Shown: positions 1 through 7,867 of the stretch, piece after piece
Position numbering within the stretch: the stretch's first letter is position 1
Layout of the letters: each line of letters begins with the position of its first letter
Assembly: GCA_964509695.1 (NCBI GenBank)
Contig: CAZDXN010000005.1
Span: forward strand, 1-50,691
Length of the DNA stretch: 50,691 nucleotides
Source: 2-01-FULL-50-23 sp964509695
Lineage (GTDB): Bacteria; Patescibacteriota; Microgenomatia; UBA1400; MFAQ01
Reading direction: 5' to 3'
Position numbers and translations under genes: made by a program
The notes under the pieces: model-generated
What the model was told of the DNA's origin: nothing
The model's database searches: none
What the model saw: only the letters and a program-made list of their open reading frames with translations

Positions 1-122
1 TTGCAGGAACTCTCACGAGCGGTTCCATCCTGCTAACCTGGTGGTCACTTAATTATTAGCTTGGTGCTAACTACCTGCGCCTCGGCGGTTGGTGAGTCCA
101 TCTCATCGGCACAATTTAGACT
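1..122 (-). promoter_or_regulatory. probable T-box leader (partial) of a gene left of the window
   Basis: Read on the minus strand, the segment has small hairpins (TGAG/CTCA, CGCC/GGCG, TTAGC/GCTAA) followed at 1-31 by AGGATGGAACCGC, a loop and AGTTCCT. This resembles a T-box antiterminator with the UGGNACC bulge. The N is A, which would pair with a tRNA whose discriminator base is U. In bacteria that fits tRNA-Gly, Cys or some Thr, so a synthetase or amino-acid gene of that specificity is expected just beyond the left edge. The terminator and the gene are outside the window and the specifier cannot be assigned safely. The call rests on the antiterminator shape and on two clearer T-boxes nearby. 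Confidence 0.5.
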
Positions 123-128
123 GATATA

Positions 129-157
129 AGAATATACCCTCCCATCAAATAAATCAA
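129..157 (-). promoter_or_regulatory. promoter of the left-edge T-box leader
   Basis: A -35 TTGATT (152-157) and a -10 TATTCT (129-134) are spaced 17 nt apart on the minus strand. They lie just after the stop of the M20 gene, so transcription would start near 122, at the beginning of the probable T-box leader. Confidence 0.5.
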
Positions 158-161
158 ATTT

Positions 162-1490
162 CTACCACGGGGAACTGAAGAATTCCCGGCTGAACGAGAG
201 CGATTTATCTAGGTATTTCAGATCATAATTCTCGTTTGGCGCATGCATGGCGCAGTCTTCATTCCCCAGCGGCACCAAAACATTCGGAATCTTTAAAGTC
301 TGGTCAAAAAGCGTCACGATCGGGAGCCCGCCTCCGGAAAACTTAAAAACTACTTTCTCACCATATACTTTCTCAAGTATCTGTTTCGTTTTTGTAACTA
401 TCTCGTTATCCAAATCCAGTTTTATCCCCTCATAAGGCTCAGTCGCCACAAACTCGTACTCGACATACTCCGGCATCACTTTTTTCAAATGTTCTCGAAA
501 TAATCTTATAATTTCATTCGGGTTTTGACTCTTTACCAAACGAAAGTTTATTTTCGCCACCGTTTTCGCTGGAATACTATTCCGATACCCCTCGCCGACG
601 TAGCCCGATTGGAACCCCGTCACCTGAATTGACGGCCGCAGTGCCACCTGACTGTTCACATCAAACCCTTTTTCACGGACGAGTGCCTTAACCCCGGCAA
701 CTTTTAGGTATTCTTTCTCATCAAAAGGCAGTTCCTCATTGTTCTTCCTAATCTTTCCTTTTATTTCATCGACATCATCATAAAATCCCTTGATGGTTAT
801 TGAATTATTGTTGTCATAAAGTGAGTTAATCATTTTGACCATTTCCAAGACCGAACTGGGGACAGCTCCTCCGTAAATTCCGGAATGTAAATCAGTCTTC
901 CCCGACGTAATCGTCAATGTTGAGTTGAAGCCACCCCGGAAACCTGCCTCAATATTGGGTTGTTTGAGGTTCATTTCTCCGTCGGAAATCAAGGTGAAGT
1001 CCGCCTTCAGAGGTTCTTTATTTTTCTTCACAAATTCTTCGATTGCCGGAGATCCCGTTTCCTCGTTCCCCTCAATCATAAACTTTACATTACAGCCCAG
1101 TTTCTTCTCGCGAATCAACTCGATCACTGTCGCCACGTGGACTAGAAACTGTCCCTTATTGTCGACTACGCCCCGACCATAGAATCGACCATCCATTTGG
1201 GAAAGCTCAAACGGCTCCTTCATCCAACCGTCATTTATTTCGGCCGGCTGAACGTCGTAATGACCGTACACTAGACAAGTTGGTGCGTTCTCACTCACCA
1301 CGTATTCCGCGATTACAATCGGATTGTCATACCCGGTAACTATCTGGGTTCTAAATCCGTTTTCACCGAACAATTTCTCGAGCCACTTGGCCGTTTTTTC
1401 AATATCTCCCGCATACACCGAATCCGTGGAAATACTCTTCAGTTTTATTATCTCCCCAAGCAATTTTCGATACAACGCCTGATCTGCCAT
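162..1490 (-). CDS. M20 family dipeptidase (CNDP/PepV-like)
   Basis: A 442-residue zinc peptidase of the M20 family, expected to cleave dipeptides in the cytoplasm. The metal and catalytic motifs are complete: GHYDVQP near residue 76, GRGVVDNKGQ near 105 (bridging Asp), EGNEETGSP near 139 (general base and metal Glu), HSG near 202 at the start of the dimerisation insert, and MHAPNE near 415. The layout matches the long carnosinase-like dipeptidases better than DapE/ArgE. The start is set by TATAAT (1497-1502) only 6 nt before the ATG, so the mRNA is probably leaderless. It is the first of four M20 genes within 10 kb and diverges from the second. The substrate is unknown. Confidence 0.9.
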   Translation of the reverse strand: MADQALYRKLLGEIIKLKSISTDSVYAGDIEKTAKWLEKLFGENGFRTQIVTGYDNPIVIAEYVVSENAPTCLVYGHYDVQPAEINDGWMKEPFELSQMDGRFYGRGVVDNKGQFLVHVATVIELIREKKLGCNVKFMIEGNEETGSPAIEEFVKKNKEPLKADFTLISDGEMNLKQPNIEAGFRGGFNSTLTITSGKTDLHSGIYGGAVPSSVLEMVKMINSLYDNNNSITIKGFYDDVDEIKGKIRKNNEELPFDEKEYLKVAGVKALVREKGFDVNSQVALRPSIQVTGFQSGYVGEGYRNSIPAKTVAKINFRLVKSQNPNEIIRLFREHLKKVMPEYVEYEFVATEPYEGIKLDLDNEIVTKTKQILEKVYGEKVVFKFSGGGLPIVTLFDQTLKIPNVLVPLGNEDCAMHAPNENYDLKYLDKSLSFSREFFSSPW

Positions 1491-1530
1491 ATTTGCATTA
1501 TAAACCCAAAAGTTATATCATTTCACTCAC

Positions 1531-1596
1531 ATGTTCGTCCGGAATTATTGGCATCACTTTACACATTTTGTACCCGCGGGGATGCCTCTCGGATAA
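1531..1596 (+). CDS. attenuator leader peptide with Phe/Tyr/Trp/His codons
   Basis: A 21-codon ORF, ATG to TAA, lies upstream of the 1681 M20 gene. It begins MFVRNYWHHFTHFV and ends PAGMPLG. The cluster Tyr-Trp-His-His-Phe-Thr-His-Phe is far outside chance composition and is typical of attenuator leader peptides (compare hisL, pheL and trpL). It is followed by a strong intrinsic terminator at 1624-1645, and its Trp-His-His codons sit on one arm of the pause hairpin GGCATC/GATGCC. A possible -10 TATATC lies at 1514-1519. No Shine-Dalgarno sequence is evident, as for most genes here. Confidence 0.75.
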   Translation: MFVRNYWHHFTHFVPAGMPLG

Positions 1597-1645
1597 CTAA
1601 CTTCCAAAAAGACCTTGAGAAACAACCCGCATTGCGGGTTTTTTT
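1550..1645 (+). terminator. transcription attenuator of the 1681 M20 gene
   Basis: Three mutually exclusive pairings can be drawn. Region 1 GGCATC (1550-1555, in the Trp-His-His codons) pairs with region 2 GATGCC (1581-1586). The GCGGG of region 2 (1576-1580) can instead pair with CCCGC (1626-1630). That CCCGC is the 5' arm of the terminator AACCCGC-AT-TGCGGGTT (1624-1640), which ends in a T run to 1645. A ribosome stalled on the aromatic/His codons would free region 2, form the antiterminator and allow transcription of the peptidase gene. Confidence 0.75.
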
Positions 1646-1680
1646 GTACTAAAAATTATTATCAATATTAAAAAACAACC

Positions 1681-2811
1681 ATGAACAACACAATTGATCT
1701 ACTCAAACAATTAATCGCCATCCCCTCTTTCGTTGACAAGGAAAACGATGAGAGAGTTGTGGTCGACTTTATCAAATCCAAACTATCCAAAAACAAACGA
1801 CTCAAAGTGACTGAACAAGTCGTCATTGGGAAAAGGCGCAATTTGATTGCCCTAGACGGAGGCAATCCCCAAATAATTCTCTTTGGTCACACGGACACCG
1901 TTCAACCCAAAGTCCAAGAAAGGAGCCCATTTGAGCCATTCGAGAAAGACGGTAAGCTTTTCGGTCTGGGTAGTGTGGATATGAAATCCGGTCTCGCCAT
2001 GATGCTGGATATCGCTTTAAATTCGAGCAGGCCAGGGCTGGGTTACATCTTCACTGTCGACGAGGAATATAGTTTCAAAGGAGCTAGAAAACTGGTTGAA
2101 GATTTTAAATTAAAACCAAAACTAATTATCAACGTCGAGTCCACCAATTTGAAGATTCTAAACGGCTGTCGTGGTGTTTCGGCAATCGAGGCCGTTGTTA
2201 TTGGTAAGGCCGCTCACTCAGGCAGGAAGTATCTTGGCATCAACGCTATCGAAAAAGCGGTCGAACTGATAGACCGGTTTGAAAAATTCTGTCAAACCTT
2301 CGATCCAAACGGAGTCCAAACTTCCACCAATCTATGCTTCTTAAATGGAGGACTTGGTTCAGGAGATGGCGAGGTGAAAAGTGTCGACAACATTGTCCCA
2401 AATTATGCCAAGATACATTTCTCTATCCGCATCGGTAATCCAAAAGTTACCCTGGATTTTATCAAAGAAAACCTAGTCAAAATTGGTAAAGACTTGGGAG
2501 TCGAAGTATCGGAAATAAACGTCAAATTCATCTTTGGCCCCTTCCTGACTCCCAAATCACGATTAAAGCAGTTTGAAAAAGCGATGACGGAAAACCAACT
2601 CGTTCCGAATTATGCCGATATCAACTCGCAGGGCTTCTATGAGGTCCAGATTATTCAGACAGCTCTAGGTTGCGACTGTATCGCCTTCGGACCGGGACCA
2701 AACGAAATGAGCCACTGCAAAGACGAGTATGTCGACCTAACCCAGCTTGCCAAGGCCCAAGACGTCATCAAAAGTTATCTTGATACGGCGTTACCGCCCT
2801 GGCGTACCTAG
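1681..2811 (+). CDS. M20 family peptidase/deacylase (ArgE/DapE-like)
   Basis: A 376-residue M20 metalloenzyme. Visible motifs are FGHTDTV near residue 68 (metal His and Asp), GSVDMKSG near 97, VDEEY near 126 (catalytic and metal Glu), AAHSGR near 181 (dimer-domain His) and MSHCKDE near the C-terminus (last metal His). The length suits the ArgE/DapE/CPG2 group, which removes an N-acyl group or an N-terminal residue. It is the only gene on the plus strand in the first 18 kb and stands alone behind the aromatic/His leader peptide and terminator, so its product probably supplies one of those amino acids from peptides or acyl conjugates. Its 3' end overlaps the end of tyrS by 4 nt. The substrate is unproven. 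Confidence 0.88.
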   Translation: MNNTIDLLKQLIAIPSFVDKENDERVVVDFIKSKLSKNKRLKVTEQVVIGKRRNLIALDGGNPQIILFGHTDTVQPKVQERSPFEPFEKDGKLFGLGSVDMKSGLAMMLDIALNSSRPGLGYIFTVDEEYSFKGARKLVEDFKLKPKLIINVESTNLKILNGCRGVSAIEAVVIGKAAHSGRKYLGINAIEKAVELIDRFEKFCQTFDPNGVQTSTNLCFLNGGLGSGDGEVKSVDNIVPNYAKIHFSIRIGNPKVTLDFIKENLVKIGKDLGVEVSEINVKFIFGPFLTPKSRLKQFEKAMTENQLVPNYADINSQGFYEVQIIQTALGCDCIAFGPGPNEMSHCKDEYVDLTQLAKAQDVIKSYLDTALPPWRT

Positions 2812-4019
2812 ACGATCAGCTTAAGATACTTTCTCTTTCCCAGGCGGACCACGTTCTCGCCTTGGTTTAGAGTCAGTTCCGAAGCGTCCTTTTCGACCCG
2901 ACCTTCGTTCAGGTAGATCCCACCTTGATCGAGCAGACGCCGAAATTCCGACTTACTTTCCACCAAATTATTCTCCATGGCGAAACCAATTAGTTCGTCC
3001 ATCAACAGTTTGGTGGTTGTTAACTTGACCACCACCGAATCTTCCGGCGCCGTTTTATCAACCACCGCCGCTTGGAAATGTTCGACGGCTTTAGCGACCG
3101 CTTCCTCACCACACAATTCAGCCACGATTACTTTAGCCAATTCCCGTTTAATGACCACGGGGTTTTCCCCCTCAGCCAGTCTCTTCATAAACACTTCGAC
3201 TTGTTTCATCGACAATGAAGTTCCTTTGACAAAGAAGTCCTCAATCACACTATCAGCAATCGACATTACCTTGCCATAGACTTCTTCAGGACTATCGGTC
3301 AGCCAAATCCCGTTTCCCCAGCTCTTGCTCATTTTTCTGCCATCGGTCCCCATCAACATTCCGTTTTCGATAATAAAAGATTCTTTCTTCCGAAGATTCT
3401 TCTGAAGCATCCTTCCCGCCTGCATATTGAATACCTGGTCAGTTCCCCCCAACTGGATATCGGTGTCCAAATGCCATGAATCATATCCCTGCATCACCGG
3501 ATAGATCACTTCCGGCAAACTCACGCTCTTCCCCTCAGTCAAACGCTTTTTAATTAGCTCGCGACCAATAAAGTCATTTAGACTAAAGTGGCGCATCAAT
3601 TTCACCACCCCCGCAAAATTCAAGTTTTGAAGCCACTCACTATTGTGAACAATATTAATCTTGGAAAAATCCAAAAACTTCGAGGCCTGTTCCTTATATG
3701 TCTGGAAATTCTCTTCAATTTGTTCATAGGTCAAAACTGGCCTCTCGCCCTCTTTGTCTGAAGTGTCCCCAATCAGGGCCGTAAAGTCTCCAATCAAGAA
3801 GGTTACATTATGCCCCAACTCCACCAAGAGTTGAAGGCGTCGCAATGCTACAGAGTGGCCAAGGTGAATTCTGGTCGAAGTTGGGTCAATTCCCAAATAC
3901 ACATTCAATTTCTTGCCCGAGTTTAGGAGTTTCTCCAGTTCTTCTCTTCCGGGAATGATATTTACCACCCCCCGGGTTAGAGTTTCCTCAATTTTTTCCT
4001 GATCCGTTTTGTTGTGCAT
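2808..4019 (-). CDS. tyrS: tyrosyl-tRNA synthetase
   Basis: A 403-residue class I synthetase that charges tRNA-Tyr. The HIGH-type motif is HLGHS near residue 52, after GIDPTSTRI. The QLGGTDQ substrate loop is near 190 and KMSKS near 230. A C-terminal S4 RNA-binding domain covers about 335-400. This is the bacterial TyrRS variant found in many small genomes. It is the third gene behind the T-box at 6200-6452, 5 nt after an M20 gene. A -10-like TACAAT 7 nt before the ATG may give it an extra promoter. Its place in a T-box operon supports a Tyr specificity for that leader. Confidence 0.96.
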   Translation of the reverse strand: MHNKTDQEKIEETLTRGVVNIIPGREELEKLLNSGKKLNVYLGIDPTSTRIHLGHSVALRRLQLLVELGHNVTFLIGDFTALIGDTSDKEGERPVLTYEQIEENFQTYKEQASKFLDFSKINIVHNSEWLQNLNFAGVVKLMRHFSLNDFIGRELIKKRLTEGKSVSLPEVIYPVMQGYDSWHLDTDIQLGGTDQVFNMQAGRMLQKNLRKKESFIIENGMLMGTDGRKMSKSWGNGIWLTDSPEEVYGKVMSIADSVIEDFFVKGTSLSMKQVEVFMKRLAEGENPVVIKRELAKVIVAELCGEEAVAKAVEHFQAAVVDKTAPEDSVVVKLTTTKLLMDELIGFAMENNLVESKSEFRRLLDQGGIYLNEGRVEKDASELTLNQGENVVRLGKRKYLKLIV

Positions 4020-4024
4020 TATGT

Positions 4025-5122
4025 TTATTGTAAACCAAATAAGAAATTTTTTAACCCATCATAAAATTTTAAACACGAAGAAAGACTTACCCATTCGGTA
4101 TCCGAATGAATCCCACCCCCAATCGGTTTAATCATCAGGACTGGCACATCCAAGTTAGCAAACCAACGAGCGTCCGAGGCACCATAAGTTGGCCTAACCT
4201 CAATTTTTCTTCCCGCCGCGCCCTCAAGGGCTTTAATAAATTTCTTTACCACCGGCAGGTTCTTGTCAGTGAATGTTGGTTGACCAGTGCTAGATAACTC
4301 AACCGTCACTTCGTTCCCAACCTCTCGAGATAACTTCCTCACTTTTTCTAGTATTCTCTCTATTCTCTCAGTTTCCGGAAAGCGGAAATCCAGCTTCATC
4401 ACCGCCTCGGGACAAACTTGATTCGTCGATATTCCCCCTTGGATTACCCCGATATTCATCGTTGTCAGCCAGGATTCCTTTTTATTTATCGTCCCAAATT
4501 CTTCAATCAGTTTCGCCGCAATTAAGACCAACGGTTCAAGAGCATTCTTCCCCAACCACGGCCTGCTCGCATGAGCAGGAGAACCCGTTGAATGAATATT
4601 TATTTGACAAACGCCCTTTGCCTTATCGACAAAGATCAGATTGTCGCCTCCATCAGGAACAATCAAAACTTTTGGCGAATATTTCATCACTTCGACCAGA
4701 TACTTGGCTCCCTCAGGCCCACCAATTTCTTCATCAGTGGTAATCACCAGCGCGAAACTTTGCTTACTATTTGTGCTTATTATTTCATTCAACAAAGCAA
4801 TTCCCATCGGCACCGAAAACTTCATGTCACTTGTTCCTCGACCGATCAATCGATCACCATCGACAACCATTTTAAATTGCTCCGGTTTCCCGGCAACAAT
4901 ATCCATGTGGACCATAAAAGCAAAATCTGGACTTAAGTTATCGGCATTACCGGCGATCAATATCTCCGCCTTCCCGTTTTGAACTCTTTTTATTATTGCT
5001 TTTTTATCAATCCATCCAATCACCAAATCAAGTGCCCTAGCATTCTCCACCAAATCACCCGGCAAAGTTTTGCGCCCCACCAATTGAGTTAGTCGATCAA
5101 TAAATGTTTGTTTATCTAGCAT
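4025..5122 (-). CDS. M20 family peptidase/deacylase
   Basis: A 365-residue M20 enzyme. Motifs are MVHMDIVAG near residue 70 (metal His/Asp), GRGTSDMKFS near 93 (bridging Asp), TTDEEIGGPEG near 128 (Glu pair), PAHASRPWLG near 180 (dimer-domain His) and GGGIHSDTEWV near the end (metal His). The family includes ArgE, DapE and aminoacylases. It lies between the GNAT-like gene (4 nt upstream) and tyrS (5 nt downstream). A GNAT/M20 pair could make and hydrolyse an N-acyl amino acid, or both could serve tyrosine salvage. This is inference from order only. TATACT lies 6 nt before the ATG, so an internal leaderless promoter may add to T-box control. Confidence 0.88.
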   Translation of the reverse strand: MLDKQTFIDRLTQLVGRKTLPGDLVENARALDLVIGWIDKKAIIKRVQNGKAEILIAGNADNLSPDFAFMVHMDIVAGKPEQFKMVVDGDRLIGRGTSDMKFSVPMGIALLNEIISTNSKQSFALVITTDEEIGGPEGAKYLVEVMKYSPKVLIVPDGGDNLIFVDKAKGVCQINIHSTGSPAHASRPWLGKNALEPLVLIAAKLIEEFGTINKKESWLTTMNIGVIQGGISTNQVCPEAVMKLDFRFPETERIERILEKVRKLSREVGNEVTVELSSTGQPTFTDKNLPVVKKFIKALEGAAGRKIEVRPTYGASDARWFANLDVPVLMIKPIGGGIHSDTEWVSLSSCLKFYDGLKNFLFGLQ

Positions 5123-5126
5123 AGTC

Positions 5127-6173
5127 TTAGTATATCGTGCTAAGTAACTGCGAGCGGAATTGCCTGTTAATATTATTGATTCCAGCGACGACCCTTATTC
5201 CAAACAGACCACTGACCAGCTTTATCGGAGCCAACAGCGTCCCTTCTCTCAATTTTCCCAATAGCAAGACCGGATGTCCGTCACCACCTAGGTTTCTATC
5301 AAAACCACAGGGAATGAAACCTAAGTTCAGACACTCAATTAAGGCCGAGGAATGCCCGGGTCCAGTACCCAAAGGAATCATTGTAAAAGGCGCGTTTTTA
5401 TACGCCTCACCCAACACGGTTTCCAATTGTGAACCGTTGTCTGAAGGGATCATCAGACAAAAGGGGTCACTGCGAACAAGACTCCATTTGGTTATTTGTT
5501 TAGACCCACCATCGGTCTTTATAATTTGCTCGTTCCCCAAAGCCTCACTCGCCACTGCCATGGCCGTCTTCACTACCAAGTCTAAACTGGCCCGATCATT
5601 AGGCAAAATAATCGGCTCTTCCGCCCTGATTTTTTCTGATGAAGAAAACAAAAACATTTCCTGCCTAACCGGATCACCATGACAAAAAGCAGGCACTAAG
5701 GCTTGAGGAATCAGACCAAGATGTTTGAAACAGACCGTTTGTGTTGCCTCACCAGAGGGAATGCCGGCAAATTGATCAGCTATTCTCACCTCCGAAACCA
5801 CTGGGCCACTAGAGGTTGCTAAATGATCAGCAATAGCCAAAAATCTCAGGAAACTTCCTACTCCTTTTACCAAAGAAACAGCCCTGCCAATCTCCACACT
5901 TCCGTCCGTCTGCTTAATTACTGCTGCCGAACTGATCGGTTTTCCGTCTTTGGCCGCAAACCAAAGCTTACAGATTCCGGCGTCGATGTCTGCTATCAGT
6001 TTTTCTCTATTCTTGGTAATACCATGCTGAACATACACTTGACACAACAAAGTTGTTAACCAATCCGCTTGGACCTGCGCCGCCAAGTTATCCTCGGGTC
6101 CAAAAACAATTACCCCATCCGGGAGTGCTTCTTTTTTCCGGTCTATCAATAAATCAATGTGTTCTTTGTTCAT
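5127..6173 (-). CDS. GNAT-like two-domain protein, first gene after a T-box
   Basis: A 348-residue protein not recognised with certainty. Two similar segments can be seen. Around 95-155 there is a sequence reminiscent of GNAT acyltransferases, with HLGLIPQALVPAF, and around 270-310 there is GTGPGHSSALIECLNLGFIPCGF, where a central helix is followed by an N/H-LGF turn. This suggests a tandem GNAT fold, but no acetyl-CoA loop can be confirmed by eye. There is no signal peptide or membrane segment. It directly follows the T-box terminator and is followed after 4 nt by an M20 gene and then tyrS. It may acylate an amino acid or amine, or it may be a repurposed GNAT fold. Confidence 0.6.
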   Translation of the reverse strand: MNKEHIDLLIDRKKEALPDGVIVFGPEDNLAAQVQADWLTTLLCQVYVQHGITKNREKLIADIDAGICKLWFAAKDGKPISSAAVIKQTDGSVEIGRAVSLVKGVGSFLRFLAIADHLATSSGPVVSEVRIADQFAGIPSGEATQTVCFKHLGLIPQALVPAFCHGDPVRQEMFLFSSSEKIRAEEPIILPNDRASLDLVVKTAMAVASEALGNEQIIKTDGGSKQITKWSLVRSDPFCLMIPSDNGSQLETVLGEAYKNAPFTMIPLGTGPGHSSALIECLNLGFIPCGFDRNLGGDGHPVLLLGKLREGTLLAPIKLVSGLFGIRVVAGINNINRQFRSQLLSTIY

Positions 6174-6199
6174 TTTTAATCTAATTTATTAATTGATGG

Positions 6200-6452
6200 C
6201 ATCAAAAAAAGCCCTTGCTCAATCCCACAAAAAGTAGGATCAAACAAGGGCCTTATTACTAAGACGGTACCACCTTGATTCCCAAAAGATATTTCTTTTG
6301 GCTTATTATTCGAATGCTCCGCGAGATGCGACACATTCTTTCTGCTATCACGGGCTTACCCGTGTCCGATTTTGTCGGACCAACTCCAGAGTGTAATTCG
6401 GTCGCCGATGGCAACTTACTGTTTCTCCTTCAATGTCTTTGTTAACTTGTTA
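6200..6452 (-). promoter_or_regulatory. T-box riboswitch (probably tRNA-Tyr) before the GNAT-M20-tyrS genes
   Basis: The minus-strand leader has an AGTAA segment, the hairpin GTTGC/GCGAC, then CGAATTACACT, two further hairpins (TCCGA/TCGGA and CACGGG/CCCGTG), the T-box motif AAGGTGGTACCG (complement at 6263-6273) and a terminator. AGUA opposite GAA...UAC-A matches a specifier loop, with UAC (Tyr) followed by the expected purine. The bulge UGGUACC fits a tRNA with discriminator A, as in tRNA-Tyr. tyrS in the operon supports Tyr. Stem I is short compared with canonical T-boxes. UUA is the alternative specifier if the frame is one base earlier. Confidence 0.85.
6204..6251 (-). terminator. T-box terminator hairpin
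   Basis: On the minus strand a GCCCTTG...CAAGGGC stem is followed by seven T residues. Its 5' arm can pair instead with the AAGG segment of the T-box antiterminator at 6262-6276. It lies 30 nt before the GNAT-like gene. Confidence 0.85.
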
Positions 6453-6458
6453 ACAGCG

Positions 6459-6486
6459 ATTATAACCCATAACTCCTGATTGTCAA
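6459..6486 (-). promoter_or_regulatory. promoter of the Tyr T-box operon
   Basis: A consensus TTGACA (6481-6486) and a consensus TATAAT (6459-6464) are separated by 16 nt on the minus strand. The same AATTTGACAAT context starts the second T-box leader at 11.2 kb. Confidence 0.8.
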
Positions 6487-6506
6487 ATTTACCGATTTAC
6501 CTACGA

Positions 6507-7745
6507 CTACCCTCTGACCAAAGGAGAGATGGAACAGTGGGCCCCTCCATATCCTTGAATTATCGCGGTCATATCGGCGCAAACTACTTCCATTCCATGC
6601 GCCTCCAAATCCGTTCTTAATTTATTCCCATCCATATCCACTGTCAACAAAACCTTATTCGGACTCAAATTTACGTAATTGGCCTGATATTTTAATTGTT
6701 GCGGTCTGGATAAAGGAATAATGTCATACCCTCTCTCGACAACATGATCCAGAAATGTCTGTTTCATATCAACAAAATCTACCCCTCCAGATGACTGTCT
6801 TACTTCATACATAAACCTCCTACTGGCTCCCTCCTCGAACAACACCAAACCATTTTTGCCAAACGGCATACTGAAAGTATCCAGATGCATCTCTATTTGA
6901 TGCTCAGTTAGACCTGCATCCATATCTGGCTGGTATACAAACATCAATCTCATCCCCTGATCCAAGACCGCTTTCGCCACTTGTCTGATCCCTTCCCGGT
7001 TGGTTCTACCACCGACACCAATATAACAAATTCCGTTCGACACATAAGGATCGCCCCCCTCTAGTCTCCCCTCATCCATCACCGAAACGTTTTTGAGATT
7101 ACCAACCAAATCACCCAACCCCCACCGCCAAATATCCACCTCAGGCTGGCGGATAGGTTTAGTCATATTTGACCAAAGCATGGTATCGCCAACCACATTT
7201 GTTTGATCTCTGCCAAAAAGAATATTCGCAAGCGGTAAGCCCGGAAAATTCGCCAATATTTCGTTTAGCAATATGGCCACCCTCTCGTCGCCATATCTCT
7301 GTGCGTCTTCATTCAAGATCTGAGTTACCCAAGAGATTGACTCCATCCCGGGGTCTCTCCCACCATCCTCTTCCTTAACCCTCCCACCATATTTGGCTTT
7401 AACTTCATAGCACCGCCTAATAATTTTATCTGCCAGGTCACCCAAATCACGAGAGGTTGGTTCTATTGTCGATTGAGAGATTTGCTCCGCGACTAGATCC
7501 TTAACTTCGATAACATTCACACCATTTTCTCCAAGTAATTCCTCAAATTTTTGAAACTGAACCCTCGCTAACGGAACATCCATTTCCATTTCGAAAAGGC
7601 TCTCCTTAAACGGGAAATATCTTGCCATTATTGCTTCAACCCCCGTCGGCCCCCAAGCTAAAGTACTTTTCAAAGTCGCCGTCTCCTCATGGATATGATA
7701 ACGAAGTGTTTCTAAACCCTCTCCTCTTTCAGCTATTCTTCTCAT
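6507..7745 (-). CDS. arginine-deiminase-like pentein
   Basis: A 412-residue protein of the guanidino-modifying (pentein) superfamily, the length of bacterial arginine deiminase ArcA, which converts arginine to citrulline and ammonia. Signature elements are visible: DVPLARVQF near residue 56, EGGDP near 230 (catalytic Asp), GVGGRTNREG near 243, MHLDT near 284 (catalytic His-Asp) and GGAHCSISP near the C-terminus with the nucleophile Cys. No ornithine carbamoyltransferase or carbamate kinase lies in the window, so it may work alone to release ammonia or act on a related guanidino compound. An arginine-rich leader peptide and terminator directly upstream support arginine as the relevant metabolite. 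It ends just before the promoter of the Tyr T-box. Confidence 0.85.
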   Translation of the reverse strand: MRRIAERGEGLETLRYHIHEETATLKSTLAWGPTGVEAIMARYFPFKESLFEMEMDVPLARVQFQKFEELLGENGVNVIEVKDLVAEQISQSTIEPTSRDLGDLADKIIRRCYEVKAKYGGRVKEEDGGRDPGMESISWVTQILNEDAQRYGDERVAILLNEILANFPGLPLANILFGRDQTNVVGDTMLWSNMTKPIRQPEVDIWRWGLGDLVGNLKNVSVMDEGRLEGGDPYVSNGICYIGVGGRTNREGIRQVAKAVLDQGMRLMFVYQPDMDAGLTEHQIEMHLDTFSMPFGKNGLVLFEEGASRRFMYEVRQSSGGVDFVDMKQTFLDHVVERGYDIIPLSRPQQLKYQANYVNLSPNKVLLTVDMDGNKLRTDLEAHGMEVVCADMTAIIQGYGGAHCSISPLVRG

Positions 7746-7756
7746 AATTTAAATAT

Positions 7757-7783
7757 AAAAAAACCGCCATCAAAGCGGGTTAT
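7757..7783 (-). terminator. attenuator terminator before the arginine-deiminase-like gene
   Basis: On the minus strand AACCCGC-TTTGATG-GCGGTT forms a stem with one bulged C, followed by seven T residues. It lies 12 nt before the ATG. The TGA stop of the leader peptide falls in its loop, so a terminating ribosome would sit on the hairpin. The 3' arm can also pair with the GTCGCCGT stretch in the leader's Arg codons. Confidence 0.75.
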
Positions 7784-7829
7784 TACTACCTTTTAAACTT
7801 CTAATCGTACGGCGACGTCTACCTGTCAT
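7770..7829 (-). CDS. arginine-rich attenuator leader peptide
   Basis: A 19-codon ORF reads MTGRRRRTIRSLKGSNNPL and stops inside the terminator loop. Five of 19 codons are Arg (AGA, CGT, CGC, CGT, AGA), four of them consecutive. It lies between a consensus-like promoter and the terminator, directly before an arginine-deiminase-like gene, which is the layout of a ribosome-dependent attenuator. No clear Shine-Dalgarno is present. The start is about 3-4 nt after the likely transcription start, as in leaderless mRNAs here. Confidence 0.75.
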   Translation of the reverse strand: MTGRRRRTIRSLKGSNNPL

Positions 7830-7838
7830 CCTGAAATA

Positions 7839-7867
7839 AATATACAACACTAGTCAACAATTCTCAA
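7839..7867 (-). promoter_or_regulatory. promoter of the arginine leader/deiminase unit
   Basis: A TTGAGA -35 (7862-7867) and a TATATT -10 (7839-7844) have exactly 17 nt between them. Transcription should begin near 7832, a few bases before the leader-peptide ATG. Confidence 0.75.
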
